Notes: generated from the sequence alone by a model not told the origin. Counted from the stretch's first letter, positions 31,350 to 39,216 are shown. The stretch is DNA of 64,000 nucleotides from Palsa-504 sp963753225 (GCA_963753225.1 CAVWBQ010000024.1:79440-143439), one strand, 5' to 3'. Numbers and translations are program-made.

Positions 31350-31601
31350 TCAGCCGACGATGGCGGCGAGCTGGGCCTTGACCTGCGCCGCCGACGGGTT
31401 CGTCAGCGCGGTGCCATCGGGGAACAAGACGGTCGGCACGGTCTGGTTGCCGCCGTTCACCGACATCACGAACTCGGCCGCGGCCTCGTCGCGCTCGATG
31501 TCGACCTCGACCATCTCGATTCCGTCGCGGGCCAGCTGCCGCTTCAGGTTGCGGCAGAAGCCGCACCACGGGGTGGTGTACATCGTCAGCTGGCCGGACA
31601 C
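31350..31601 (-). CDS. mrx1: mycoredoxin (glutaredoxin-like, mycothiol-dependent)
   Basis: An 83-residue thioredoxin-fold protein from GTG 31601 behind AGGAGG. The active site is CGFC (Cys13, Cys16) in MYTTPWCGFCRNLKRQL. VEVDIERDEAAAEFV, NGGNQTVPTVLFPDG and LTNPSAAQVKAQL match mycobacterial mycoredoxin-1. It reduces protein-mycothiol mixed disulfides. The pairing with a divergent uvrD2-like helicase and nearby whiB7 is conserved in actinobacteria. The 100-bp gap to uvrD2 holds the divergent promoters, which I cannot resolve. Confidence 0.92.
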   Translation of the reverse strand: MSGQLTMYTTPWCGFCRNLKRQLARDGIEMVEVDIERDEAAAEFVMSVNGGNQTVPTVLFPDGTALTNPSAAQVKAQLAAIVG

Positions 31602-31700
31602 CCGGTGCCTCCTCGAAATCGCCTCAGCAAAGTCCAGGTTGTGTAACACCGGCGGGGCCAGTTGCGTTCCCGGATGCGGTACGAAGGAAGGGTGGCAGAT

Positions 31701-33443
31701 GTGATGCCCGGCACATCGCCCGGCACATCGGAGGCGCTCCTGGCGGGGCTCGACCCGGAGCAGCGCGAGGTGGCCCTGGCCGCCCGCGGGCCGGTCTGCG
31801 TGCTGGCGGGCGCGGGCACCGGCAAGACCCGCGCCATCACCTACCGGATCGCCTACGCGGCCCTGTCCGGCACGCTGGACCCGGCGCACGTGCTGGCGCT
31901 CACCTTCACCGTGCGGGCGGCCGGCGAGCTGCGCGGCAGGCTCCGGCAGCTGGGCGCCGGCCAGGTCCGCGCGTCCACCTTCCACGCGGCCGCGCTGCGC
32001 CAGCTCAACTACTTCTGGCCGCGGGTGGTCGGCGGACGGCCGCCGCAGCTGATGGACTCCAAGGCCAGCCTGGTCCGTGAGGCGGCCAAGCGGGCGCGGG
32101 TCCGGCTCGGAGCTGCCGCCGAGGGGGCGTCCGGGGCGCTCGCCGACACCGCGGCCGAGATCGAATGGGCCAAGGTGATCCAGGTCCGCCCGGACGGGTA
32201 CGCGCGCGCCGCGGCCGCCGCGGGCCGTTCGGCCGCGGCCGGGCCGGACAACCTGGCCGCGGTCTACGCGGCCTACGAGGAGCTGCGGCGAGAACGGCAC
32301 CTGATCGACTTCGAGTCCGTGCTCGAGCTGACCGCCGCCATCCTGATCGACAGCCGGACCGCGGCCGACCAGGTGCGCGACATCTTCCGGCACTTCGTCG
32401 TGGACGAGTTCCAGGACGTGAACCCGCTGCAGAAGCTGCTGCTCGAAGCGTGGCTCGGCGACCGCGACGACCTGTGCGTGGTCGGCGACCCGAACCAGGT
32501 CATCTACTCCTTCACCGGGGCCACCTCGTCCTACCTGACCGGGTTCACCGCGGAGTTCCCCGGCGCGACCGTGGTCCGGCTGGTGCGCGACTACCGGTCC
32601 ACGCCACAGGTGGTCGCGGTGGCCAACCAGCTGATCAAGTCGGCCACGCCGCTGGCCGCGCAGCGCCCGCCGGGGCCCCGGCCGGTGCTCACCGAGTACC
32701 CCCACGACGCCGCTGAGGCGGCCGGGGTGGCCGACCGGGTCCTGGCGCTCACGGCCGCGGGCGTGCCGACCCGGGAGATCGCCGTCCTGGTCCGGGTCAA
32801 CGCGGACACCGAGCGGTTCGAGCTGGCGCTGGCCGAAGCCGGCCTGCCGTACGTGATCCGCGGTGCCGAGCGCTTCTACGAGCGGCCCGTGGTCCGCCAG
32901 GCGCTGGTGCTGCTGCGCGGGGCCTCCCGCGGCGCGGCCGCCGCCGATTCCGGCGATTCGCTGCCCGACTCGGTCCGGCACGTGCTGACCGGGATCGGCC
33001 TGACGCCCCGGCCGCCCGCGGGCCTGCGCGGCGGCGCGGCGACGCGCGAGAACTGGGAGTCGCTGGCCGCTATCGCCCAGCTCGCCGACGAGATGCACGC
33101 CGCCAGGCCGGAGGCGACCCTGGGCGACTTCTCGGCCGAGCTGACCATGCGGGCCGACCTCGGCCACGCGCCTGCCGTCGACGGCGTGACGCTCGCCTCC
33201 ATGCACGCGGCCAAGGGGCTCGAATGGGACGCGGTGCTGCTGCCCGGTCTGGTCGAGGGGCTCATGCCGATCGTGCACGCCCGGACGGCGGAGGCGGTCG
33301 AGGAGGAGAGGCGGCTACTGTATGTGGCGGTGACCCGGGCGCGCGAGCACCTGTACCTGTCCTGGTCGCCGGCCCGCACGGCCGGTGGGCGCGGCGGGCG
33401 GCAGCGGTCGCGATTCCTCGATGGCGTGCGCCTGGGAAGGTGA
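31701..33443 (+). CDS. uvrD2: UvrD/PcrA-type ATP-dependent DNA helicase (UvrD2-like)
   Basis: A superfamily 1A helicase of about 580 residues. It has Q-motif LDPEQREVAL, Walker A AGAGTGKT, motif Ia LALTFTVRAAGELRGR, motif II VVDEFQDVNPLQ, motif III CVVGDPNQVIYSFTGA, motif IV region RDYRSTPQVV and motifs V/VI (TLASMHAAKGLEWDAVLLPG; LYVAVTRAREHLYLSW). It ends about 25 residues after motif VI, so the tetracysteine/HRDC tail of mycobacterial UvrD2 is absent. GTG 31701 fits AGGAAGG; TTG 31662 is an alternative. Confidence 0.9.
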   Translation: MMPGTSPGTSEALLAGLDPEQREVALAARGPVCVLAGAGTGKTRAITYRIAYAALSGTLDPAHVLALTFTVRAAGELRGRLRQLGAGQVRASTFHAAALRQLNYFWPRVVGGRPPQLMDSKASLVREAAKRARVRLGAAAEGASGALADTAAEIEWAKVIQVRPDGYARAAAAAGRSAAAGPDNLAAVYAAYEELRRERHLIDFESVLELTAAILIDSRTAADQVRDIFRHFVVDEFQDVNPLQKLLLEAWLGDRDDLCVVGDPNQVIYSFTGATSSYLTGFTAEFPGATVVRLVRDYRSTPQVVAVANQLIKSATPLAAQRPPGPRPVLTEYPHDAAEAAGVADRVLALTAAGVPTREIAVLVRVNADTERFELALAEAGLPYVIRGAERFYERPVVRQALVLLRGASRGAAAADSGDSLPDSVRHVLTGIGLTPRPPAGLRGGAATRENWESLAAIAQLADEMHAARPEATLGDFSAELTMRADLGHAPAVDGVTLASMHAAKGLEWDAVLLPGLVEGLMPIVHARTAEAVEEERRLLYVAVTRAREHLYLSWSPARTAGGRGGRQRSRFLDGVRLGR

Positions 33444-33449
33444 GGCTTC

Positions 33450-34325
33450 ATGGGTAAGCCGCTCGACCGGCTCATCGACCTGCTTGACCTGGAGCAGATC
33501 GAGGTGAACATCTTCCGCGGCCGCAGCCCGGAGGAGCGGGTGCAGCGGGTCTTCGGCGGCCAGGTGGCCGGGCAGGCCCTGGTGGCGGCGGGCCGGACCG
33601 TGCCCGCGGACCGCCCGGTGCACTCCCTGCACGCGTACTTCATCCGGCCGGGTGACCCGGCGGTGCCGATCGTCTACCTGGTGGACCGGGTGCGTGACGG
33701 GCGCTCCTTTACTACCCGCCGGGTGTCGGCGGTCCAGCACGGCGAGGCGATCTTCACCCTGTCCGCGTCCTTCCACCACCCCGAGCCGGGTCCCGAGCAC
33801 GCCGATCCGATGCCGGACGTCCCGCCGCCCGAGGCGGTGGAGCGGAACTCGGACCGGCTGGCCCGGCTCCTGGGACACGTGCCTCCCCAGTTCCGCGAGA
33901 GCCCGGTCGACCTGCGGTCCATCGGCCCGATGTCGGCCGAGGCGGCCCGTGATCCGTTGCTGCGGACCACGAGGAACCTGATCTGGCTGCGGGTGGACGG
34001 CGACCTGCCCGACGACCCGCTGCTGCACGTGTGCCTGATGACCTATGCGTCCGACATGACGCTGCTCGACTCGGTGCTGCTCGGGCACGGCCTGTCGTGG
34101 CTGGACGGCAGCACCTCCGGTGCCAGCCTGGACCACGCCATGTGGTTCCACCGCCCGTTCCGGGCCGACCGGTGGCTGCTGTACGCGCAGGAGTCGCCGG
34201 TGGGTTCCGGCGCCAGGGGCCTGGCCCGCGGCCAGGTGTTCACCGCCGAGGGCGAGCTCGTCGTCTCGGTCATGCAGGAGGGGCTGATCCGGTCGCGCTC
34301 CAGGTCAGCCCGGTCGGCTCAATAG
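33450..34325 (+). CDS. tesB: acyl-CoA thioesterase II
   Basis: A 291-residue double-hotdog thioesterase. RVFGGQVAGQALVAAGRTV and HSLHAYFIRPGDPAVPIVY belong to the first hotdog. YASDMTLLDSVLLGHG carries the active-site Asp, SLDHAMWFHRPFRADRWLLY the second hotdog, and GLARGQVFTAEGELVVSVMQ the conserved Gln. It hydrolyses medium/long acyl-CoA. It begins 6 bp after the helicase stop, so both are likely in one transcript. Confidence 0.93.
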   Translation: MGKPLDRLIDLLDLEQIEVNIFRGRSPEERVQRVFGGQVAGQALVAAGRTVPADRPVHSLHAYFIRPGDPAVPIVYLVDRVRDGRSFTTRRVSAVQHGEAIFTLSASFHHPEPGPEHADPMPDVPPPEAVERNSDRLARLLGHVPPQFRESPVDLRSIGPMSAEAARDPLLRTTRNLIWLRVDGDLPDDPLLHVCLMTYASDMTLLDSVLLGHGLSWLDGSTSGASLDHAMWFHRPFRADRWLLYAQESPVGSGARGLARGQVFTAEGELVVSVMQEGLIRSRSRSARSAQ

Positions 34326-34342
34326 TCGGAAATTCGCAGGTC

Positions 34343-34381
34343 AAAAAAGTGTTGCCCCCTACAGGGGGCAACACTTAGGCT
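34343..34381 (+). promoter_or_regulatory. candidate WhiB7-type promoter for the whiB7 leader
   Basis: An A6 tract (34343-34348), three bases, then TTGCCC (34352-34357), an 18-bp spacer and TAGGCT (34376-34381). This fits the known WhiB7-activated layout: AT-rich stretch just upstream of a -35 and a TAnnnT -10. It overlaps the tesB terminator hairpin, so one reading may be fortuitous. Confidence 0.35.
34347..34376 (+). terminator. 13-bp perfect hairpin after tesB
   Basis: AAGTGTTGCCCCC (34347-34359), TACA, GGGGGCAACACTT (34364-34376). An A6 tract precedes it, so it would be a canonical terminator for the minus strand; on the plus strand it has no U-run but can end the uvrD2-tesB transcript. 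Confidence 0.7.
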
Positions 34382-34434
34382 TCGATACATGTCCGTGGGC
34401 TAGTTGCCGAACACTCCGGAGGGAGGTGCCCGAC

Positions 34435-34752
34435 GTGACGAACTTCAATTCAGCCGCTCAGTGTGAGCTGGCACAGGTTGAGCCGAACTGGGCTTCGCGC
34501 CTGGGTGCTTCCGTCCCGCCGTCGGCCAGCTTCCAGGGGACTGGTGTGCCCGCTGCCGGGCCGTCCGCCATCGCAGCTCCGGCGCTTCCGCGCGTCCGGG
34601 GCAGGGGCAAGGGCGCGGCCATGGTCCCGCAGGCGCAGCGCGTCGCCGTTAAGGCGCTGGATGCCCAGCTGAATCTCCACAACTACATGACCAGCATCTT
34701 CACCGTTGGTGAGGGCGCGTCGGGTCCACCTCGAGACAGAGGGCCGGTCTAA
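34435..34752 (+). CDS. leader ORF upstream of whiB7
   Basis: A 105-residue ORF from GTG 34435, nine bases after GGAGGGAGG (GTG 34426 is also in frame). The product is Ala/Pro/Val-rich in the first half and ends with VAVKALDAQLNLHNYMTSIF and a Gly/Pro/Arg tail. It has no recognisable domain. Its last codons (34721-34736) and its stop (34750-34752) lie within RNA segments that form the whiB7 attenuator, so its main role may be to place ribosomes on the leader. It could equally be an independent small protein. Confidence 0.6.
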   Translation: MTNFNSAAQCELAQVEPNWASRLGASVPPSASFQGTGVPAAGPSAIAAPALPRVRGRGKGAAMVPQAQRVAVKALDAQLNLHNYMTSIFTVGEGASGPPRDRGPV

Positions 34753-34795
34753 AGAGCCAGACCGGCCAAGAGCTCCTCTCGAGGCCGCGGACCCG
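34721..34795 (+). promoter_or_regulatory. candidate antiterminator helix of the whiB7 leader
   Basis: CGGGTCC (34721-34727) pairs with GGACCCG (34789-34795), and CCTCGAGA (34729-34736) pairs with TCTCGAGG (34777-34784), with an internal loop A against CCGC. This occupies the 5' arm of the terminator. The enclosed GGCCGGTCT/AGACCGGCC (34742-34750/34759-34767) forms its own hairpin over the leader ORF stop codon. Confidence 0.65.
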
Positions 34796-34823
34796 AACAC
34801 CGGGTCCGCGGCCTTAGTTATTT
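34782..34823 (+). terminator. intrinsic terminator in the whiB7 leader
   Basis: AGGCCGCGGACCCG (34782-34795), loop AACAC, CGGGTCCGCGGCCT (34801-34814), a perfect 14-bp stem, followed by the T-rich TAGTTATTT. It ends about 70 bp before the whiB7 start and can end leader transcripts prematurely. Confidence 0.85.
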
Positions 34824-34891
34824 AAGGCCTAGGTCCCACGACGGGCGAGCAATCGCGCGACGACTACTTAGGACCGGCATAGCGAGAGGGG

Positions 34892-35290
34892 ATGGCACCG
34901 ATGCAATGGCGCGATGCCACCGTCAGCGAGACAGGCGCAACGGGGTTCGAGGCGCTCGGATCAGTGGCGGCACGGCAGGAGCCAGACGTCAGGCAGGTAT
35001 TCGATCAGGTCGGCATCATGTCGGTGGCTGGTTCGGCCACCGCGCTCCCGGTGGGTCTGGATCTTCCGTGCACGGAGGACCCGGAACTGTTCTTCGCCGA
35101 GTCTCCAGAGGATGTGGAGACCGCCAAGGCGATGTGCCGGGGTTGCCAGGCCAGGCTGGCATGCCTGACCGGTGCGCTCGAGCGCAGGGAGCCCTGGGGT
35201 GTCTGGGGCGGCGAGTTGCTGATGCGCGGCGCGATCGTTCCGCGTAAGCGCCCACGTGGGCGTCCTCGCAAGACCGAAGTGGCCGCGTAA
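34892..35290 (+). CDS. whiB7: WhiB7/WblC-type iron-sulfur transcription factor
   Basis: A 132-residue WhiB protein with four cluster cysteines (Cys60, 82, 85, 91; MCRGCQARLAC), the GVWGGE turn in REPWGVWGGELLMRG, and a C-terminal AT-hook RGRPRK (122-127) behind RKRP. The AT-hook and the REPWGVWGGE turn are hallmarks of WhiB7/WblC, which activates intrinsic resistance genes when ribosomes are inhibited. ATG 34892 follows GAGAGGGG; ATG 34901 is possible. The genes before it (mrx1, uvrD2) are its usual neighbours. Confidence 0.93.
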   Translation: MAPMQWRDATVSETGATGFEALGSVAARQEPDVRQVFDQVGIMSVAGSATALPVGLDLPCTEDPELFFAESPEDVETAKAMCRGCQARLACLTGALERREPWGVWGGELLMRGAIVPRKRPRGRPRKTEVAA

Positions 35291-35385
35291 AACGGGGCCA
35301 CGCAGCCAGAGACGGTCGCGCGGCGGACATGAGCCGCGCGACCGCGTAACGCACACAATGCACACACACAACGGAGTGATCAGAC

Positions 35386-35577
35386 ATGCATCCCGAACTG
35401 CTTGCGCGAGAACGACAGCGCAGCCAACTGCAAGAGGCCCAGCAACTGCGTTATTCACGCAGGCTGCGGGCGCTGCGCCGGGCCAGCAGGCTCGAGCACC
35501 GGGCCGAGCGCCGGATGGTCGAGGCGTGGCGCCGGTCCGCGGAGCTCCGCAGTGCCCTGGAAACCGCCGACTACTGA
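35386..35577 (+). CDS. small Arg-rich helical protein
   Basis: A 63-residue protein from ATG 35386 behind CGGAG. It is almost entirely charged helix (Arg, Glu, Gln, Ala), with the MHPELLARERQRSQLQEAQ opening that resembles the small protein at 2813-3055. It is probably a short coiled coil. A strong hairpin terminator follows at 35630-35668. Function unknown. Confidence 0.6.
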   Translation: MHPELLARERQRSQLQEAQQLRYSRRLRALRRASRLEHRAERRMVEAWRRSAELRSALETADY

Positions 35578-35629
35578 GCCGGGTCCGGCCCGAGTCCTCG
35601 CGCTCGGCCCGGTCCGCGCTCGCACCGTC

Positions 35630-35668
35630 ACGATCGTGGCCAGTCCGTCCCGGACTGGCCACGATCGT
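35630..35668. terminator. 18-bp perfect bidirectional hairpin terminator
   Basis: ACGATCGTGGCCAGTCCG (35630-35647), loop TCC, CGGACTGGCCACGATCGT (35651-35668), then TTAT. It lies between the plus-strand small gene and the minus-strand frameshifted gene and can end transcription from both sides. Confidence 0.88.
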
Positions 35669-35823
35669 TTATCCCGCCACGTTCCCCGGCCGCAGGCAGG
35701 CGACCAGGTACGCGACGCCGAACGGGTCGTCGCAGTAGAGCACCTCGGCCGCGCCGTCCCGAGGGGCCAGTCACGCCAGTGCGAGGTGCGCCGGCGGTAC
35801 CAGGCCCCGGCGCGGTGATCCAT
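35669..35823 (-). pseudogene. small frameshifted ORF, unknown family
   Basis: From ATG 35823 the frame reads MDHRAGAWYRRRTSHWRDWP then loses coding character. Continuing in another frame gives GAAEVLYCDDPFGVAYLVAC and LRPGNVAG with a stop exactly at the terminator, with nearly every third base G or C. Adding one G in the short G-run near CTCGGGAC would join the two parts into about 50 residues. The unit between ribosome start and terminator looks like a real small gene with a one-base loss or a sequencing error. Confidence 0.4.
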
Positions 35824-35950
35824 GGCTCGCCGGGCTCCAGTCTGGGAAGGGGATTCCAAGGCTACCGGTAAGCCCCGGTTTGCCCCGATCCGCACTCGAG
35901 CCCCACTCGTCCCGCACTCGATCCCCATACGCCCCGGGCTCGTCCGGACG

Positions 35951-36640
35951 CTAGGCCCGGCCGTAGACGGGGATGGCCGCCCCGGAGATGAGGATGGCCT
36001 CGTCGGAGACCAGGAAGGCGAGCACGGCCGCCAGCTGAGACGGCTTGGGCCACCGGTGGTGCTTGGCGTCCGGCATCGCCGCCCGGTTGGCCGGGGTGTC
36101 GATGATGCTCGGCATGATGCAGTTGACCCGCACCCCCTGCTCGCGGCCCTCCGCGGCCGCCGCCTCGACCAGGCGGACGACCCCGAGCTTGCTCACGCTG
36201 TATGCGAACCCGTTCTCGCCCTTCTCCATCGCGACCCGGCTGGAGACGTGCACGAGCGCCCCGCCGTCCTGTGCGGCCAGCACCGGCATGGCGTGCTTGG
36301 TGACGATCGCGGCGGTCACCAGGTTCACCTCGAGTTGCTGCCGCAGCACGGAGACGTCGAGCCCGGACAGCGGCTGCGGCGGGGTGTACCCGCCGATCAG
36401 GTTGACGATGGCCCGCGGCGGCGGGGACGCGGCGAACGCTGCCGCCACGCTGGCCTCGTCGAGCACGTCCACGGTGACGTACTCCACGTCCTCGTGCCGG
36501 CGATCCTCGCGCGGCGGCCGCGAGTCGGCGACCAGCACCGACGCGCCGTCGTCCCGGAACCGCGCGGTGACCTCGTGGCCGAGTCCGCCGGTCCCGCCCA
36601 GCACGACGATCCTGCGGCCGGATAGTGCCTGTCCCGTCAT
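35951..36640 (-). CDS. SDR family oxidoreductase
   Basis: A 229-residue short-chain dehydrogenase starting at ATG 36640 behind GAGGAGGGG. It shows VVLGGTGGLGHEVTARF (nucleotide binding), VNLIGGY (an unusual variant of the NNAG motif), VSSRVAMEKGENGFAYSVSK (Ser, Tyr, Lys) and MPSIIDTPANRAAMPDAKH. The C-terminus ILISGAAIPVYGRA is typical. The substrate is unknown. It is transcribed away from gpsA. Confidence 0.85.
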   Translation of the reverse strand: MTGQALSGRRIVVLGGTGGLGHEVTARFRDDGASVLVADSRPPREDRRHEDVEYVTVDVLDEASVAAAFAASPPPRAIVNLIGGYTPPQPLSGLDVSVLRQQLEVNLVTAAIVTKHAMPVLAAQDGGALVHVSSRVAMEKGENGFAYSVSKLGVVRLVEAAAAEGREQGVRVNCIMPSIIDTPANRAAMPDAKHHRWPKPSQLAAVLAFLVSDEAILISGAAIPVYGRA

Positions 36641-36770
36641 CGCCCCTCCTCGGCTAGCCCTCACTGACGGTTCATTGTGCCGGATGCCCGGGGTCCGGGA
36701 CTGGCCAGCGCCCGGCTTGTGGACCGATCATGGAGAGCTAACCGCAGTGATCTACAGAACGGTGGTCGGC

Positions 36771-37763
36771 ATGCGCATCGCGGTACTTGGCGCCGGGTCG
36801 TGGGGGACGACGGTGGCGTCCCTGCTGGCCGGCCACAACGACTGCACCGTCTGGGCCCGCGACCCCGAGCTGGCCCGGGAGATCTACGAGCGGGACGCCA
36901 ACTCGCGCTACCTGCCCGGGGTCGCGCTGCCGCCCAGCCTGAAGGCCACGGCGGACCTGGAGAAGGCCGTGCACGACACCGACCTGCTCGTGGTCGGCGT
37001 GCCCACCCACGGGTTCCGCGCCATCCTGGCCGACGCCCGCCCGTACCTGCGGCCGTGGATCCCGGTGGTCAGCCTGGCCAAGGGGTTCGAGCGCGGCTCG
37101 CTGCTGCGGATGACCCAGCTCATCAAGGATGAGCTGCCCGGCCACCCGCCCGCCGCGCTGACCGGGCCGAACCTGGCCAAGGAGATCATGGCCGGGCAGG
37201 CCGCGGCCAGCGTCATCGCGACCGGGGACCTCGCGGTGGCCCGCGCGCTGCAGGCCGTCATGCAGCGCGGGCTGTTCCGGATCTACACCAACCACGACGT
37301 GATCGGCTGCGAGCTGGGCGGGGCGCTGAAGAACGTGGTGGCGATCGCCACCGGCATCGCGCAGGGCCTCGGCGTGGGTGACAACACCCGGGCGGCGGTG
37401 GTCTGCCGCGGCCTGGCCGAGGTCACCCGGCTGGGCGTGGCGATGGGCGGTGAGGCGGCCACCTTCTCCGGCCTGGCCGGAATGGGCGACCTGATCGCCA
37501 CCTGCATGAGCCCGCTGAGCCGCAACCGGACGCTCGGCGAGCAGCTCGGCGCGGGCAAGACGCTGGACGAGATCCTCGGCGCGACCCGGACCGTGGCCGA
37601 GGGCGTCGGCACCGCCTTCACCGTGCACGAGCTGGCCGGACGGCACGGCGTGGAGATGCCCGTCTGCCAGGAGGTATACCGGGTCCTGAACGGCGAGATC
37701 CCCGCCTCAGAGGCCTACCGCGGCCTGCGTATTCAGGCAGGCCACGAGCGCGAGCCGGGATAA
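36771..37763 (+). CDS. gpsA: NAD(P)-dependent glycerol-3-phosphate dehydrogenase
   Basis: A 330-residue GpsA that makes sn-glycerol 3-phosphate for phospholipids. GAGSWG is at residues 7-12, with VVGVPTHGFRAIL, LTGPNLAKEIMAGQAAASV, the catalytic Lys in CELGGALKNVVAIATGI, the SGLAGMGDLIATCMSPLSRN signature and RTVAEGVGTAFTVHELAGRH. GTG 36747, eight codons earlier and behind GGAGAG, is an alternative start. Confidence 0.95.
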   Translation: MRIAVLGAGSWGTTVASLLAGHNDCTVWARDPELAREIYERDANSRYLPGVALPPSLKATADLEKAVHDTDLLVVGVPTHGFRAILADARPYLRPWIPVVSLAKGFERGSLLRMTQLIKDELPGHPPAALTGPNLAKEIMAGQAAASVIATGDLAVARALQAVMQRGLFRIYTNHDVIGCELGGALKNVVAIATGIAQGLGVGDNTRAAVVCRGLAEVTRLGVAMGGEAATFSGLAGMGDLIATCMSPLSRNRTLGEQLGAGKTLDEILGATRTVAEGVGTAFTVHELAGRHGVEMPVCQEVYRVLNGEIPASEAYRGLRIQAGHEREPG

Positions 37764-37792
37764 AAGCGCCAGCGCTGTGTCAGCATGGGGCT

Positions 37793-38593
37793 ATGGCTGA
37801 CTGGTGGCCGTTCGACCGGTCCAGGGTCGACGAGTGGCGGCGGAGCGTCGCCGGAATGCTCTCCGCGTCCTCCGCCGCGGCGGCCTCGCTGGGCTTGCCG
37901 CAGCCGCGGACGCTGCCCGGCGACCCGTTCGGCCTCCTGGTGGACACGGCCAGGACCTGGCTGACCGGGAAGAAGCGGACGTTCAGTTTGCCCGAGGGCG
38001 ACCTGACCCTGGTGCTGACCGACATCTCGGTGGAGGGATCCGACCTCGCCCGGTTCATCGGCCAGTACGGGCAGGCCAGCATCCGGGCCCAGGACGTCGA
38101 ATTTTGCGGCTACCAGTTCGAGCGGATGGAGATACAGGTAAAGAACGTCCACCTGCGGCCGGGCACGCGGCCGGTGCTGGTGGCCGCGCCGGTGCTCTGC
38201 GAGGGCTTCATGCCGGCCGCCGCCGCGTCCCGCTGGCTGGCCACGATCTCGCCCCAGCTCGAGCTGGTGCTGCGCGACGGCGTCCCGCAGGTCGGGGTGA
38301 TCGGCGCGCCGTGGGCCCGGCTCGAGGTGGAGGCGGGCGCGGAGGGGCGGTCCGTGCACGTCCGCCCGCGGGCCCTGCGCCTGGGCGACCTGCGCCTGGC
38401 CCTGTGGTCCCCGACCTTCAAAGTGCCCCTGCCCGTGCTGCCCGGCGGGGTCACGCTCACCTCGGTGGAACCCGTGGCGGGCGGCTTCGTCATGCGGGGC
38501 ATGCTCAGCGAATGGCAGCGGTCGCTGTCCCGGGAAGGCGTGGAGCGGCTGCTGGCCGCGATGCGCTCGGGAACCGAGCGCCTCGACCTCTAG
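37793..38593 (+). CDS. DUF2993 (LmeA-like) protein
   Basis: A 266-residue protein of the DUF2993/LmeA group. The central part (LTLVLTDISVEGSDLARFIG, DVEFCGYQFERMEIQVKNVH, VEAGAEGRSVHVRPRALRLG, LPGGVTLTSVEPVAGGFVMR) has the alternating amphipathic strands of a lipid-binding tube. Unlike secreted LmeA it begins with an amphipathic region (MADWWPFDRSRVDEWRRSV) and no signal peptide, so it is probably cytoplasmic or membrane-associated. It ends tail to tail with the next gene. Confidence 0.78.
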   Translation: MADWWPFDRSRVDEWRRSVAGMLSASSAAAASLGLPQPRTLPGDPFGLLVDTARTWLTGKKRTFSLPEGDLTLVLTDISVEGSDLARFIGQYGQASIRAQDVEFCGYQFERMEIQVKNVHLRPGTRPVLVAAPVLCEGFMPAAAASRWLATISPQLELVLRDGVPQVGVIGAPWARLEVEAGAEGRSVHVRPRALRLGDLRLALWSPTFKVPLPVLPGGVTLTSVEPVAGGFVMRGMLSEWQRSLSREGVERLLAAMRSGTERLDL

Positions 38594-39216
38594 CGCACGA
38601 TCGAGATCGAAACGGGCGAGATCGAAACGGGCGGGACCGAATCGGGCGCGACCGAATGGGGCGGGACCGAATCGGGCGCGACCGAATGGGGCGCCACCGA
38701 CCGGAGCCCTTCGGCCACCTCCTCGGCTGTTGTGAGCCACAAGGGAGCGCGATAGCGGATTGGGTCGGTAAGCGGGATCACCAGTGGCGGCTTGAGGAAG
38801 CGATTCGAACCCGGAACGACGCTCAGCAGGACCTGGGCAATCGGCGGGAGGCGGGGCGGAGCGTCGGGGGCCGACGGCAGCAGGACGACGTCCGCCAGCG
38901 CACCGCGGGCGGCCGGCGAAATCCTGATCTCCTGGATCTCCTGCCATGGGATCTGTATGCCGTGCCGCCCGATGCCGAGACCGATGCCCTCAGGATCGGC
39001 GGTGAACGCCTCTGGTTTCGCGTGCTGGAAAATCCATACCATGGCCACGCCGCCGGCGAAGATCACGATTCCGCCTGCAATCCCGAACAACGAGTGGACA
39101 AGGAAAGTGGCGAAGACCACGCCCAATATCGCGTACCACACAAGCATCACCCAAGGGTAGCCTCGCGGCATTAGCCCATAGGTGCCCTTTACCCGCGCGG
39201 CGTACCTGTCCGCCAC
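38590..39216 (-). CDS. two-helix membrane protein with PH-like domain and repeat tail
   Basis: A 208-residue protein from GTG 39216. Two membrane helices (about residues 22-40 and 44-64) are followed by a PH/bPH2-like part (EAFTADPEGIGLGIGRHGIQ, IPWQEIQEIRIS). The last 35 residues are a repeat of SVAPHSVAPD/SVPP and PVSIS, encoded by 15-bp units (38615-38700), so the C-terminal tail appears recently extended. The stop overlaps the DUF2993 stop. Function unknown. Confidence 0.75.
   Translation of the reverse strand: MADRYAARVKGTYGLMPRGYPWVMLVWYAILGVVFATFLVHSLFGIAGGIVIFAGGVAMVWIFQHAKPEAFTADPEGIGLGIGRHGIQIPWQEIQEIRISPAARGALADVVLLPSAPDAPPRLPPIAQVLLSVVPGSNRFLKPPLVIPLTDPIRYRAPLWLTTAEEVAEGLRSVAPHSVAPDSVPPHSVAPDSVPPVSISPVSISIVR
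38615..38700 (-). repeat. 15/30-bp tandem repeat at the 3' end of the PH-like gene
   Basis: CGGGACCGAATCGGG, CGCGACCGAATGGGG and related 15-bp units alternate from 38615 to 38700. They keep the reading frame and encode the Ser/Val/Ala/Pro tail. Confidence 0.85.

Noticed and set aside
31350..33278. Minus-strand frame joining mycoredoxin to an upstream 560-codon extension
   Set aside because: The extension is antisense to a clear UvrD helicase; a strong ribosome site at 31601 marks the true short gene.
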